From Chromatium weissei (GTDB taxonomy: Bacteria; Pseudomonadota; Gammaproteobacteria; Chromatiales; Chromatiaceae): a DNA stretch of 64,000 bases. A model generated the notes under the pieces. That model saw only the letters and a program-made list of their open reading frames with translations. It made no database searches and was not told the DNA's origin. Both the position numbers and the translations under genes were made by a program. This document shows positions 1-8,446 of the stretch, in pieces. Numbering within the stretch: position 1 is the stretch's first letter; each line of letters opens with the position of its first letter. The DNA lies in the NCBI RefSeq assembly GCF_016583765.1, contig NZ_NRRR01000001.1:372001-436000 (forward strand), written 5' to 3'.

Positions 1-18
1 ATTGCCCATTCATTCGCG

Positions 19-834
19 TTGTCGCGGAGATTGCGCCTGACCTTTGCGGCGCTGCTCGCCAGCGTGATGAGTTTGCCGGTCGCATTTGCCGATGAAACTG
101 GCGTGTATTTTGAGACCGTCAATCGTGGGACTGGCATGACGGGTGAAGCGCCGCAAGACGAATTGAGTAAAACCTATGTAGCGAACGGCAAGATGAAGGT
201 GACCAGCTCTGATCCGCAGGGCACGGACATGATTATTGATCCGGCATCCGGCAACATGACTTTTCTTAATCATGCAGCCAAACAGTATTACCAAATCAAC
301 ATTCAGCAGGTGAAAGCCAGCATGACGCAGCCCGGCATGGAGCAAATGCGGGCAATGGTTGCAGATACGAAAATCACGGTTACTGAGACTAACGAAACTA
401 AAAAGATCGGTGAGTGGGACTGTAAAAAATATCTCGTCAACAAGACCGGCATGATGAAGATTGAACAGGAAGTGTGGGCAACTGAGGCGGTGGACATTGA
501 TGTCAGTCGTTTCACCGACATGATGAGTCTGTCTGGACCTGATGGCTTGCTGGCAGGTACGCCGGAAGGCAAGGCGCAGCAGGATGAAATGGCGAAAATC
601 AAAGGCTATCCCATTCTGACGAAAACCAAGATGCAGATGATGGGAACCGAGATGGAGACTGAAAGCGAAGTCAAGGTCATTCGGAAAGAGGCGATTCCCG
701 CAACGGCATTCGACATTCCAGCCGATTATACCGAGAAGCAAATGGAACCCGATTCAGCAGCCACCGATGCAGAAGCAGCGCCAGAAGGTGATGCAGCAAA
801 CGGTGAAATGCCAGAAGGTGATGAAAATCAATGA
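19..834 (+). CDS. Secreted DUF4412-like protein
   Basis: The product is a predicted periplasmic protein of unknown function. The N-terminus is a signal peptide (basic SRRLRLT, a hydrophobic stretch, then VAFA before DETG, about residues 1-24). The mature part has a pattern like DUF4412 proteins: a protein that records a conversion state ([18 protein letters not shown]), then [13 protein letters not shown], a lysine-rich middle and a low-complexity Glu/Ala/Pro/Gly tail (about residues 240-271). The start used is TTG at 19. The frame stays open to the window edge, so a start further upstream cannot be excluded. The stop overlaps the ridA start (ATGA), suggesting translational coupling. Family assignment is by overall pattern only. 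Confidence 0.6.
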   Translation: MSRRLRLTFAALLASVMSLPVAFADETGVYFETVNRGTGMTGEAPQDELSKTYVANGKMKVTSSDPQGTDMIIDPASGNMTFLNHAAKQYYQINIQQVKASMTQPGMEQMRAMVADTKITVTETNETKKIGEWDCKKYLVNKTGMMKIEQEVWATEAVDIDVSRFTDMMSLSGPDGLLAGTPEGKAQQDEMAKIKGYPILTKTKMQMMGTEMETESEVKVIRKEAIPATAFDIPADYTEKQMEPDSAATDAEAAPEGDAANGEMPEGDENQ

Positions 835-1217
835 GTAGGCAATCGATTCACAGCGATTTGGCTCCGCAAGCCATCGGAACCTATTCGCAGGCCGTGCGCA
901 CGGGTGCAACGGTGTATCTCTCTGGGCAGATTCCGCTCGTGCCTGCCACGATGGAATTGCTTGACGGTGACATGACCGCGCAGATTCGACAGGTGTTTGA
1001 GAATCTGCAAGCAGTGGCTCATGCGGCCGGTGGTTCACTCGCTGATGTGGTGAAACTCAATGTTTTTCTAACGGATTTGAGTCACTTTCCGCTGGTCAAT
1101 CAGGAAATGAGCAATCACTTCTCCGCACCCTATCCAGCGCGAGCAGTGATTGGTGTGGCGGCACTGCCACGCGGCGCGGCGGTGGAAATGGATGCCGTGC
1201 TGGTTTTGAGCGATTAA
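831..1217 (+). CDS. ridA: RidA/YjgF family enamine/imine deaminase
   Basis: RidA hydrolyses reactive 2-aminoacrylate-type enamines and imines released by PLP enzymes such as threonine dehydratase, acting in the cytosol as a trimer. The length (128 residues) is normal for the family. The C-terminal signature [20 protein letters not shown] is at residues 102-121, with the substrate-binding Arg104 and Glu119. The N-terminal GTYSQAV and YLSGQIP segments are also typical. The gene starts within the stop codon of the preceding secreted-protein gene (4-base overlap), so the two are probably co-translated. Assignment to the family is firm; the paralogue class is less certain. Confidence 0.93.
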   Translation: MSRQSIHSDLAPQAIGTYSQAVRTGATVYLSGQIPLVPATMELLDGDMTAQIRQVFENLQAVAHAAGGSLADVVKLNVFLTDLSHFPLVNQEMSNHFSAPYPARAVIGVAALPRGAAVEMDAVLVLSD

Positions 1218-1292
1218 ATTCCGCTCGCGCAGAAAATAACAAAAAGTGCAGTAATATCGCGTGAAACGATTTACTGCATTGAATGTTTCACC

Positions 1293-2327
1293 ATGCGCCA
1301 ATTGCTCTTTCTCGCTGCCATTCTGTATTTTCTTTTCATCGCTGGTTGCAGCTCGCAGCCACCGAAAGAGGAGTCGCTGCCGTCCGATGTGACGGTTAGC
1401 GGCGACTTCGCCCACGCCGCTGGAGTCGATCAATTCATTCGGCGCATGTATAAAAATTACGGTTTTCGTCCTGCCGAAACTGCTGCAATTCTTTCTCGCG
1501 CCAAGCGCCAGCAATCGATCATCAATTTGATGAATCATCAGGCTCCGAAAAAAAGCGGTCTTCCCAACGGCGCATGGACACGTTATCGCGCCAAATTTCT
1601 CACTGATGACACCATTCGCAAGGGCGTAGCATTTTGGCAACAAAACGCTTCGGCGCTCGCTCGTGCGGAATCGCGTTATCGCGTTCCAGCGGAATACGTC
1701 GTTGCCATCATCGGCGTGGAAACGCATTTTGGCGGCTTCGTCGGCAAAACCCGCATTCTCGACGCGCTCGCCACGCTGTCCTTCGCATATCCGCGCCGCG
1801 CTGCCTATTTCACCGATGAATTGGCGGATTTTCTCGTGATGACGCGCAACGAGCGCGTTGATCCACAGCAGCCGCGAGGCTCTTTTGCTGGCGCGATGGG
1901 ACTCGGTCAATTCATGCCATCCAGTTTTCACCGCTACGCCGTTGATTTCAGTGGCGACGGTCATCGTGATTTGTGGAATTCAGCCGACGCAATCGGCAGC
2001 GTCGCCAACTATTTCAAAGGCAATGGCTGGCGCGCTGGAGAGCCCGTCGCGGTGCGGGCAACGGTCGCGCCGAACTTTCAGGCGAACAGTTTGAAAACAG
2101 GCTTTGACACCCGTTATCGCCTGAGCGAACTCGCCAAATACGGCATCACGCCAACGCAACCGCTCGGCGGAGTGACGCAAGTCAGCCTGCTGCAATTAGA
2201 TGCCAAAGACGGTTACGAATACTGGCTCGGTCTGACCAACTTCTACGTCATCACGCGCTACAACCACAACGTTCACTACGCCATGACCATTCATCAATTG
2301 GCGCAAGCCATTCGCGCTCGGCGTTGA
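1293..2327 (+). CDS. mltB: Lytic murein transglycosylase B
   Basis: MltB cleaves the MurNAc-GlcNAc bond of peptidoglycan with formation of 1,6-anhydroMurNAc. The N-terminus is a lipoprotein signal with lipobox FIAGC (Cys19), so the enzyme should be anchored to the outer membrane. The catalytic Glu is in IIGVETHFGG (Glu143), followed by the family motifs GAMGLGQFMPSS and the DFSGDGHRDLW calcium-binding-like loop, then ADAIGSVANYF. The length (344) is close to the E. coli enzyme. It is followed after 28 bases by recG on the same strand. No other function seems likely. Confidence 0.95.
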   Translation: MRQLLFLAAILYFLFIAGCSSQPPKEESLPSDVTVSGDFAHAAGVDQFIRRMYKNYGFRPAETAAILSRAKRQQSIINLMNHQAPKKSGLPNGAWTRYRAKFLTDDTIRKGVAFWQQNASALARAESRYRVPAEYVVAIIGVETHFGGFVGKTRILDALATLSFAYPRRAAYFTDELADFLVMTRNERVDPQQPRGSFAGAMGLGQFMPSSFHRYAVDFSGDGHRDLWNSADAIGSVANYFKGNGWRAGEPVAVRATVAPNFQANSLKTGFDTRYRLSELAKYGITPTQPLGGVTQVSLLQLDAKDGYEYWLGLTNFYVITRYNHNVHYAMTIHQLAQAIRARR

Positions 2328-2355
2328 TGCGATTGCGTCTGTTCTCGATTTTTCG

Positions 2356-4464
2356 ATGCACACTCGCGCGGTGATTGCTGATTCACTCGCCACGCTGCCC
2401 GTCACGCAATTGAAGGGAGTCGGGCCGCGCCTCGCCGTGTTATTGGAACGGCTGGACATTCGCACCGTGCAGGATTTGTTGTTTCATCTGCCGCTGCGGT
2501 ATCAGGATCGCAGCCGTCTGCTGCCATTTCCGTTGTTAGAGGTCGGCATGGAAGCTCTGACGGAAGGCGTGGTGGTGGAAACCAAAGTCACCGGCGACCA
2601 GCGTCGCACGTTGAAAGTCGCGCTCAGTGACGGCTCGCGTCAGAGCTTGTTGCTGCGTTTTTTTCATTTTTCTCCGCTACAGGTTGCTGCATTCCGCACG
2701 GGCGTGCGCGTGCGCTGTTACGGTGAAGTGCGACAGGGTTATCACACGCTGGAGATGATTCATCCTGAATATCAGTTGCAATACAATGCGTTACCAACTG
2801 CAACGGATCATGCCCCGCAACTGATTCCAATTTATCCCTCGACCGAGGGGCTGCAACAACCGACATGGCACAGCCTGATAGATCAAGCCTTGGCATGGTT
2901 GGCGCGACTGCCGCCAGCGGAATATCTGCCGGTGGAGATTCTCGCGCCGCTGGCGCTGCCGAGTTTGGCGGAGGCGCTGCATTATCTGCATCGCCCGCCG
3001 CTGGGAACGCCGTTGAATGCGTTGATCGAGCGGCAACATCCGGTGTTTTTGCGACTGGCATTTGAAGAATTGACGGCGCATCAAGTCAGTTTGCGGCAGT
3101 TGCGGCTGATGCAGCGCACACAAACCGCACCGCAATTGCGCGGAGATGGCAGTTTGCGGCAGTCGTTACGCGCCGCGCTGCCATTTCAATTAACCGCCGC
3201 ACAAGAGCGCGTGTTGACGGAAATCAGTGCTGATTTACAACAGGAACGCCCGATGCAGCGGCTGCTGCAAGGCGATGTGGGCGCGGGAAAAACCGTGATT
3301 GCTGCACTTGCCGCCGCGCAAGCGATGGAGGCTGGGCATCAGGTGGCGCTGATGGCTCCGACTGAATTGCTGTCGGAACAACATCATCGCAGTCTCGGCG
3401 CGTGGCTGATGCCGCTGGGACTTGCGCCACTGTGGTTGGCGGGGCGACATAAAGGCAAGGAACGCACACAGTTATTGGAAGCCATTGCCTCGGGCGCAGC
3501 GCGTTTGATTGTCGGAACTCATGCGCTGTTTCAGAATGCGGTGACGTTTCATCGGCTGGGTTTGGTCATTATTGACGAGCAGCATCGGTTTGGTGTTGCG
3601 CAGCGGTTGAAATTGCGCACCAAAGGCAATGGTGCTGGCGGAGCACCGCATCAATTGATGATGACGGCGACACCGATTCCGCGTTCATTGGCGATGACGA
3701 TGTACGCCGACCTCGATTTGTCCGTGATTGATGCGTTGCCGCCGGGGCGCACGCCGATTGTGACCGTTGCCGTGCCCGACGAACGACGTGATGAAGTGAT
3801 TGAACGGGTGCATCACGCCTGTCAACAGGGACGACAAGCCTATTGGGTGTGTACGCTGATTGACGAATCGGAAATGCTCGAATGTCAGGCGGCCGAAGAA
3901 ACCGCGCAGCAATTGCGCGCAGCGTTGCCGAAAGTGACGGTCGGCCTGGTGCACGGACGCATGAAAGGCAGTGAGCGCGATGCAGTGATGGCGGAATTTA
4001 CTGGCGGCGCGGTGAGTTTGCTGGTCGCCACGACGGTGATTGAAGTTGGTGTGGATGTGCCCAACGCCAGTCTGATGATTATCGAAAATCCAGAACGGCT
4101 GGGTTTATCGCAACTGCATCAGTTACGCGGGCGCGTCGGACGCGGAGCGGTGGTCAGCCACTGCGTGTTGCTGTATCACGCGCCGTTGTCGACCTTGACT
4201 CACGAACGGCTGCGTATCATTCGTGCGACAACTGACGGATTTGAAATTGCCGAGCGAGATTTGGCGCTGCGCGGCGCGGGTGAAGTGCTGGGAACGCGGC
4301 AAGCTGGCGCGATTCAGTTTCGTCTTGCCGATCCGCTGCGCGATCAACAGTTAGTTGCACCCGCGCAACAGGCTGCCGACCTGATTTTGGCGCGTCATCC
4401 TGAAAATGCCGCACCGTTGCTGGCGCGATGGCTGGGACGACGTGAAGGTTACGGACAGGTTTGA
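2356..4464 (+). CDS. recG: ATP-dependent DNA helicase RecG
   Basis: RecG remodels stalled replication forks and Holliday junctions. The 702-residue product has the expected order: an N-terminal HhH-like segment (TQLKGVGPRLAVLLERL), the OB-fold wedge domain (about 60-170), helicase domain 1 with Walker A GDVGAGKT near residue 306, the DEQH box near 405 followed by RFGVAQR, motif III TATPIPR, and helicase domain 2 with ATTVIEVGVDVPNA and QLRGRVGRG. The C-terminal TRQAG segment characteristic of RecG is present. Length matches the family (E. coli 693). Start is ATG at 2356, 28 bases after mltB. Confidence 0.97.
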   Translation: MHTRAVIADSLATLPVTQLKGVGPRLAVLLERLDIRTVQDLLFHLPLRYQDRSRLLPFPLLEVGMEALTEGVVVETKVTGDQRRTLKVALSDGSRQSLLLRFFHFSPLQVAAFRTGVRVRCYGEVRQGYHTLEMIHPEYQLQYNALPTATDHAPQLIPIYPSTEGLQQPTWHSLIDQALAWLARLPPAEYLPVEILAPLALPSLAEALHYLHRPPLGTPLNALIERQHPVFLRLAFEELTAHQVSLRQLRLMQRTQTAPQLRGDGSLRQSLRAALPFQLTAAQERVLTEISADLQQERPMQRLLQGDVGAGKTVIAALAAAQAMEAGHQVALMAPTELLSEQHHRSLGAWLMPLGLAPLWLAGRHKGKERTQLLEAIASGAARLIVGTHALFQNAVTFHRLGLVIIDEQHRFGVAQRLKLRTKGNGAGGAPHQLMMTATPIPRSLAMTMYADLDLSVIDALPPGRTPIVTVAVPDERRDEVIERVHHACQQGRQAYWVCTLIDESEMLECQAAEETAQQLRAALPKVTVGLVHGRMKGSERDAVMAEFTGGAVSLLVATTVIEVGVDVPNASLMIIENPERLGLSQLHQLRGRVGRGAVVSHCVLLYHAPLSTLTHERLRIIRATTDGFEIAERDLALRGAGEVLGTRQAGAIQFRLADPLRDQQLVAPAQQAADLILARHPENAAPLLARWLGRREGYGQV

Positions 4465-4497
4465 ATTGACAACGCATCACTAAAAACTGACAACGAA
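4465..4497. repeat. Dispersed TGACAAC intergenic repeat, copy 1
   Basis: Directly after the recG stop the sequence contains two direct copies of TGACAACG (4468 and 4489) separated by an AT-rich CACTAAAAAC-type spacer. The same core recurs in the gaps near 12.73, 14.29, 35.61 and 37.92 kb, always outside genes. The function is unknown; it resembles small interspersed intergenic repeats. Confidence 0.5.
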
Positions 4498-4535
4498 TAA
4501 TTAAATCAATCCTACTTTTTTAGAAGATAAAAACC

Positions 4536-5441
4536 ATGACATTTCCCGCAATCAAAATCGGTCAATTGCGTCCACCGACATGGCGCGAGCGCCTCGCCAA
4601 TTACGTTTTATTAGTGCGACTCAATCGCCCCATTGGCATTTTTTTATTGATGTGGCCGGCGCTGTGGGCACTGTGGCTGGCAGGTAATGGGCATCCGCCG
4701 TGGCAAATCGTCATAATCTTCGTGCTCGGCGTAGTGCTAATGCGCTCCGCAGGCTGCGCAATTAATGATTTCGCCGACCGCAAAGTCGATGGTCAAGTCA
4801 CACGCACCAAAGAACGCCCATTAGCCACAGGCACGGTGACACCCCGCGAAGCAATCTGGGTATTTTTAGTGCTGAGTGTGACCGCATTCATTCTAGTTGT
4901 GCAATTGAATTGGCAAACAGTGGCGCTATCGGTCATTGCCTTGTTATTAACCTTTATTTATCCCTTTATGAAACGTTTTACACATGTGCCGCAATTATTT
5001 CTCGGCGCAGCATTTGGCTGGGCAATTCCGATGGCATTTATGGCCGTAAATGAAACCATTCCCAACAGCGCATGGATGCTATTTGCAACCACTTTAATTT
5101 GGGCGCTGATTTACGACACGCAATATGCAATGGTGGATCGGGAAGACGATTTACAAGTTGGAATTAAATCAACAGCCATTCTTTTTGGGCAATGGGATCG
5201 CGTGATCATTGCATTACTGCAATTGGTATTTTTAAGTTTTCTGCTCGGAATTGGTTTGAACAGCGGTCGCGGAGTCTGGTTTATTAGCGGTTTAATCCTT
5301 GCATTGGGATTTGCACTGTATCAACAATGGCTCATTCATGCCCGTGAACCACACGCCTGTTTTCAAGCATTTTTGAATAACAACTATTTAGGCATGACCG
5401 TATTTTTGGGATTGGTATTTGATTACGCGCTGGGCGGATAA
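4536..5441 (+). CDS. ubiA: 4-hydroxybenzoate polyprenyltransferase
   Basis: UbiA attaches the polyprenyl chain to 4-hydroxybenzoate in ubiquinone synthesis, within the inner membrane. The protein (301 residues) is highly hydrophobic with about eight or nine membrane segments. Both Asp-rich prenyl-diphosphate sites are visible: NDFADRKVDGQVTRTKERPL (from about residue 76) and YDTQYAMVDREDD (around 190-202). GCAINDFADRKVD is the classic family signature. The gene stands alone after recG; no ubiC is adjacent. Codon use is more AT-rich than in recG. Start ATG at 4536. Confidence 0.95.
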   Translation: MTFPAIKIGQLRPPTWRERLANYVLLVRLNRPIGIFLLMWPALWALWLAGNGHPPWQIVIIFVLGVVLMRSAGCAINDFADRKVDGQVTRTKERPLATGTVTPREAIWVFLVLSVTAFILVVQLNWQTVALSVIALLLTFIYPFMKRFTHVPQLFLGAAFGWAIPMAFMAVNETIPNSAWMLFATTLIWALIYDTQYAMVDREDDLQVGIKSTAILFGQWDRVIIALLQLVFLSFLLGIGLNSGRGVWFISGLILALGFALYQQWLIHAREPHACFQAFLNNNYLGMTVFLGLVFDYALGG

Positions 5442-5445
5442 ACAA

Positions 5446-6741
5446 TTAAAACACAACGCTATAAGACAATGAAAACACATTGACTTGACGTTCACTGCCT
5501 TCTTCAGCAAAGGGTGCATCAATAAAACTCGCCGCGCTGCCGGTGCGTGTATGTAACCATTCTGCTTTAATTTTGCTGGTTGGCGATAATTGATAAGACG
5601 TTCCAATTGCCACCGAATACTGATCAAAAGCACCTTGTAAATCCGCTTCAACACGCTGAGACGCATTGATAAACGCCGCATCGGGAATGAAATCAGGCAC
5701 ACGATTTTGATTCACAGCGGTATAAAGACCCAGCGCCGATGATATAGAACGCACACCCGACCAATACACATAGGGTGTCCAACGACCAACTTGTTTTAAT
5801 ACAGAAAGATAAGCAGCACTGGTATCTGGTCCCATCGTGGCGTTATTAATTCGGCGACGACCATATTCACCAATTAACCGAAACGCATTCGGCAATTCGA
5901 TTTCGGCGCTAAACGTAAAGACATCAACAATGAGATAATCCACAGTTGGAACTGCTGGCCCTGGCATGGCATCATTGATTTTGAAATAACCAATTCCCGG
6001 TGCAATTGATACAAAAGGCAGATTTCGCGGCAAGGCTCCATAATCAGAATATACCTCAGCACGATGTAAACCAATGTGCCAAAGGTTATTGCCACTGTGC
6101 AATGATGCAGTTAATCCAATTAATTTCATATTCACGCCAATATAAAGTGCCCCCTTTGTGAAATCAGGCGGAATTGATTCACGTAAAAAATACCGCCAAT
6201 CGGTATGCGTCACACCGATATAACTTTCTAGCATCCACTCTCTTTCAGCGTTATTACTCCACGTTTTTGTAAAAGAAAAGCCTTTAACGTCAACACTCGG
6301 TAATAGTGAATACATTTCAGTTGGCAATCGCATAAAATCAAAGGTTACACCGACATCACTATTGGCAGAATAGCGCAGTAAAGGCAACCGCAATTTACCG
6401 ATTCGCAATAGCCAATCATCATTTGGTCGCCATGACACAAATGCCCAACTGAGCGTGGGTTCCCAAGCATTATCATCATGCGTTGAAGGCGCGGCTTTAG
6501 CCTGCAATGTTGCATTCCAATTGCCAATAATTTTGTTTTCCAATTGCACGCCAATCAATGAATCACGATTGAAAGTTCCGCTGTCATTCAAATAACGCTG
6601 ATAATTAAAATTCTGATCAGACACAGCTGCGCCGAGCGTGGCAAAACCAGAAAGCTGCATTTCGGCAGCTACTTCAGTCAATATGAATACCGATAGCGCA
6701 GTTGCGCAGAGTATTTGCGTTTGTGTTATTGAATAGCTCAT
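5446..6741 (-). CDS. Outer-membrane beta-barrel protein, paralogue B
   Basis: The product is a 431-residue predicted outer-membrane porin-like protein. It has a hydrophobic signal sequence with a cleavage-like AEM site before QLSGFATLGAA, many alternating aromatic strands, and a C-terminal Phe (SLSYSVVF) as in beta-barrels recognised by the BAM complex. It is clearly paralogous to the protein encoded at 7147-8445, sharing QLSGF, RDSLIGVQL, LSWAFVSWR, RIGKLRLPLLRYSANSD, AERVEAD-type segments and the same end. It overlaps the upstream PstS-like gene by one base (TAATG), so the four genes 11899-5446 are probably one operon. The substrate is unknown; an anion or phosphate channel is possible from context only. 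Confidence 0.7.
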   Translation of the reverse strand: MSYSITQTQILCATALSVFILTEVAAEMQLSGFATLGAAVSDQNFNYQRYLNDSGTFNRDSLIGVQLENKIIGNWNATLQAKAAPSTHDDNAWEPTLSWAFVSWRPNDDWLLRIGKLRLPLLRYSANSDVGVTFDFMRLPTEMYSLLPSVDVKGFSFTKTWSNNAEREWMLESYIGVTHTDWRYFLRESIPPDFTKGALYIGVNMKLIGLTASLHSGNNLWHIGLHRAEVYSDYGALPRNLPFVSIAPGIGYFKINDAMPGPAVPTVDYLIVDVFTFSAEIELPNAFRLIGEYGRRRINNATMGPDTSAAYLSVLKQVGRWTPYVYWSGVRSISSALGLYTAVNQNRVPDFIPDAAFINASQRVEADLQGAFDQYSVAIGTSYQLSPTSKIKAEWLHTRTGSAASFIDAPFAEEGSERQVNVFSLSYSVVF

Positions 6742-7139
6742 TATTTTTTCAGCAGTACTTTAACTTCTGCTGTCAGTTCTGTTTCATCAATATAACCAAT
6801 CGCGCCAACCGTTTTGGTGACAAACTGCAATACTTCATTAGAGTTTTTTAATTCTTGTGGTGGAGCGCCCTTTCCCACATAACGCCGTACTGTCCAATAG
6901 CCAACATATTCTGCTTCGTCTTCTTCTAAATAATTGTGCATAAAATGGGTACGCAATTCATTTCCAGAAATTAAATTAACTGGCGTTATACGAATTCCAT
7001 TGAGCGTAACCGTTTTGCCAGTATAAATACGTTGCAGCGTGATTTGATCGAGAGTTGGTGTATCAACATGACCGATGATGACGGGATCAGCGCCTGCTGA
7101 ATTAACAATAAGAAGTAGTAGCAACAGCAGGATTTTCAT
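6741..7139 (-). CDS. Small PstS-like periplasmic solute-binding protein
   Basis: The product (132 residues) has an N-terminal signal peptide (a run of leucines ending SAGA before DPVII). The mature part resembles the short single-lobe group of phosphate ABC-transporter substrate-binding-like proteins: DQITLQRIYTGKTVTLNG, a central NELRTHFMHNYL, a WTVRRYVGKGAPPQEL segment and a terminal VGAIGYIDE. Full PstS is over twice as long, and no pst permease or ATPase genes are near. It sits between two paralogous outer-membrane barrels and downstream of a hybrid sensor kinase, so a ligand-sensing role is plausible but inferred. Confidence 0.65.
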   Translation of the reverse strand: MKILLLLLLLIVNSAGADPVIIGHVDTPTLDQITLQRIYTGKTVTLNGIRITPVNLISGNELRTHFMHNYLEEDEAEYVGYWTVRRYVGKGAPPQELKNSNEVLQFVTKTVGAIGYIDETELTAEVKVLLKK

Positions 7140-7146
7140 CTTTTAC

Positions 7147-8445
7147 TCAAAAAGTGAGGCTGTAGGATAAAGAGAAAACGTTGATTTCGCGTCCACCGCT
7201 ATCTTCATCAGTTGGTGCGTTAATAAAGCTCGATAACACACCAGTGCGCGTGTAAAGCCACTCTGCTTTAATAACTGCTTTTGGTGATAGATGATACGCA
7301 GTACCAATCGCTAAAGAATACTGATTATAGGGTGCAAGTAAATCTGCTCCAGCGCGTTGTGTCGTATTAAGAATTGCTGCTTGTTGTGCACCAACCAATT
7401 CTTCAGGAATGCGATTGCGATTCATTCGCATCATTAAATCTAATGCTTGCTGCCGTGAGCGAATACCTGACCAATAGATATAGGGAGTCCAGCGTTGAAT
7501 ACGTTTTGATAATGCGAAATATGCGGCGTGCGTATCTGCGCCGACAACGGCATTAGCAAAGCCGCGCCGCGCATATTCGCCAGTGAAATCAATGTTGCCG
7601 GGCAGTGCGATTTTTGCGCCCAATGTTATAAAGTAAATATCGTAGTAATCGTCATATTGAATTGGTGAACCTGGCATTGAATCGACGATTTTATAATAGC
7701 CAATGTCCGTATTGGGAATGAGATTGACGAAAGGAAATCGTGTTGGTGATGGACCGGCATCCCAAAATGCTTGGGTGCGATGTATTCCAATTGACCAGAG
7801 ATGACTGCGCTCGCGCAATGAGAGCACTGCACCGAGCATTTTGCAGTCATAGCCGAGAAATAATGAACCGGCATTAAACAATGGCGGCATGTCATCGCGT
7901 AAATAATAGCGCCATTCGGTATGGGTTGCGCCGATATAACCTTCTAGTGTCCATTCACGCGTACCGTTTAACCAAGTTTTTGCAATTGATAATCCATTCA
8001 AATCTGTCATTGGCAATAGCGAGTATGTTTCAATTGGTAGACGATTAAATACGAAGGTTGTGCCAATATCGCTATTAGCGGAATAGAGCATCATGGGCAG
8101 GCGCAATTTGCCAGCGCGTATCAACACATCATCATTGAGTCGCCACGATAGAAATGCCCAACTTAATGTTGTTTTCCAGTCATTATCATTACGCATTGAT
8201 GGCGCTAATTTAGTTTGCAGTGTCAATCCCCAAGCTGGAGTTAAACGCGCATCTAATTGAATACCGAGCAGTGAATCACGTTCTACTGTTCCGTCATTAT
8301 CAATAAAACGTTGATACAGAAAATTTCGATTGGAAATCGCCGCGCCAAAGGTTCCAAATCCAGACAGTTGCACTTCGGCACGCGCAGTATTTGCAAGCAG
8401 TGCTGATGTCAGTATTAGTTGAATTACGCAAGATAGAAAGCGCAT
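7147..8445 (-). CDS. Outer-membrane beta-barrel protein, paralogue A
   Basis: The product is a porin-like outer-membrane protein of 432 residues. The frame is open further upstream, but ATG at 8445 is preferred because it lies one base after the kinase stop and begins a clean signal peptide (MRFLSCVIQLILTSALLAN, cleavage near ARA). The mature protein has alternating aromatic and polar beta-strand patterns and ends in SLSYSLTF, a barrel-type terminal Phe. It is a paralogue of the protein at 5446-6741 throughout its length. It lies between the hybrid kinase gene and the PstS-like gene. No known porin family was identified with confidence. Confidence 0.7.
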   Translation of the reverse strand: MRFLSCVIQLILTSALLANTARAEVQLSGFGTFGAAISNRNFLYQRFIDNDGTVERDSLLGIQLDARLTPAWGLTLQTKLAPSMRNDNDWKTTLSWAFLSWRLNDDVLIRAGKLRLPMMLYSANSDIGTTFVFNRLPIETYSLLPMTDLNGLSIAKTWLNGTREWTLEGYIGATHTEWRYYLRDDMPPLFNAGSLFLGYDCKMLGAVLSLRERSHLWSIGIHRTQAFWDAGPSPTRFPFVNLIPNTDIGYYKIVDSMPGSPIQYDDYYDIYFITLGAKIALPGNIDFTGEYARRGFANAVVGADTHAAYFALSKRIQRWTPYIYWSGIRSRQQALDLMMRMNRNRIPEELVGAQQAAILNTTQRAGADLLAPYNQYSLAIGTAYHLSPKAVIKAEWLYTRTGVLSSFINAPTDEDSGGREINVFSLSYSLTF

Positions 8446-8446
8446 A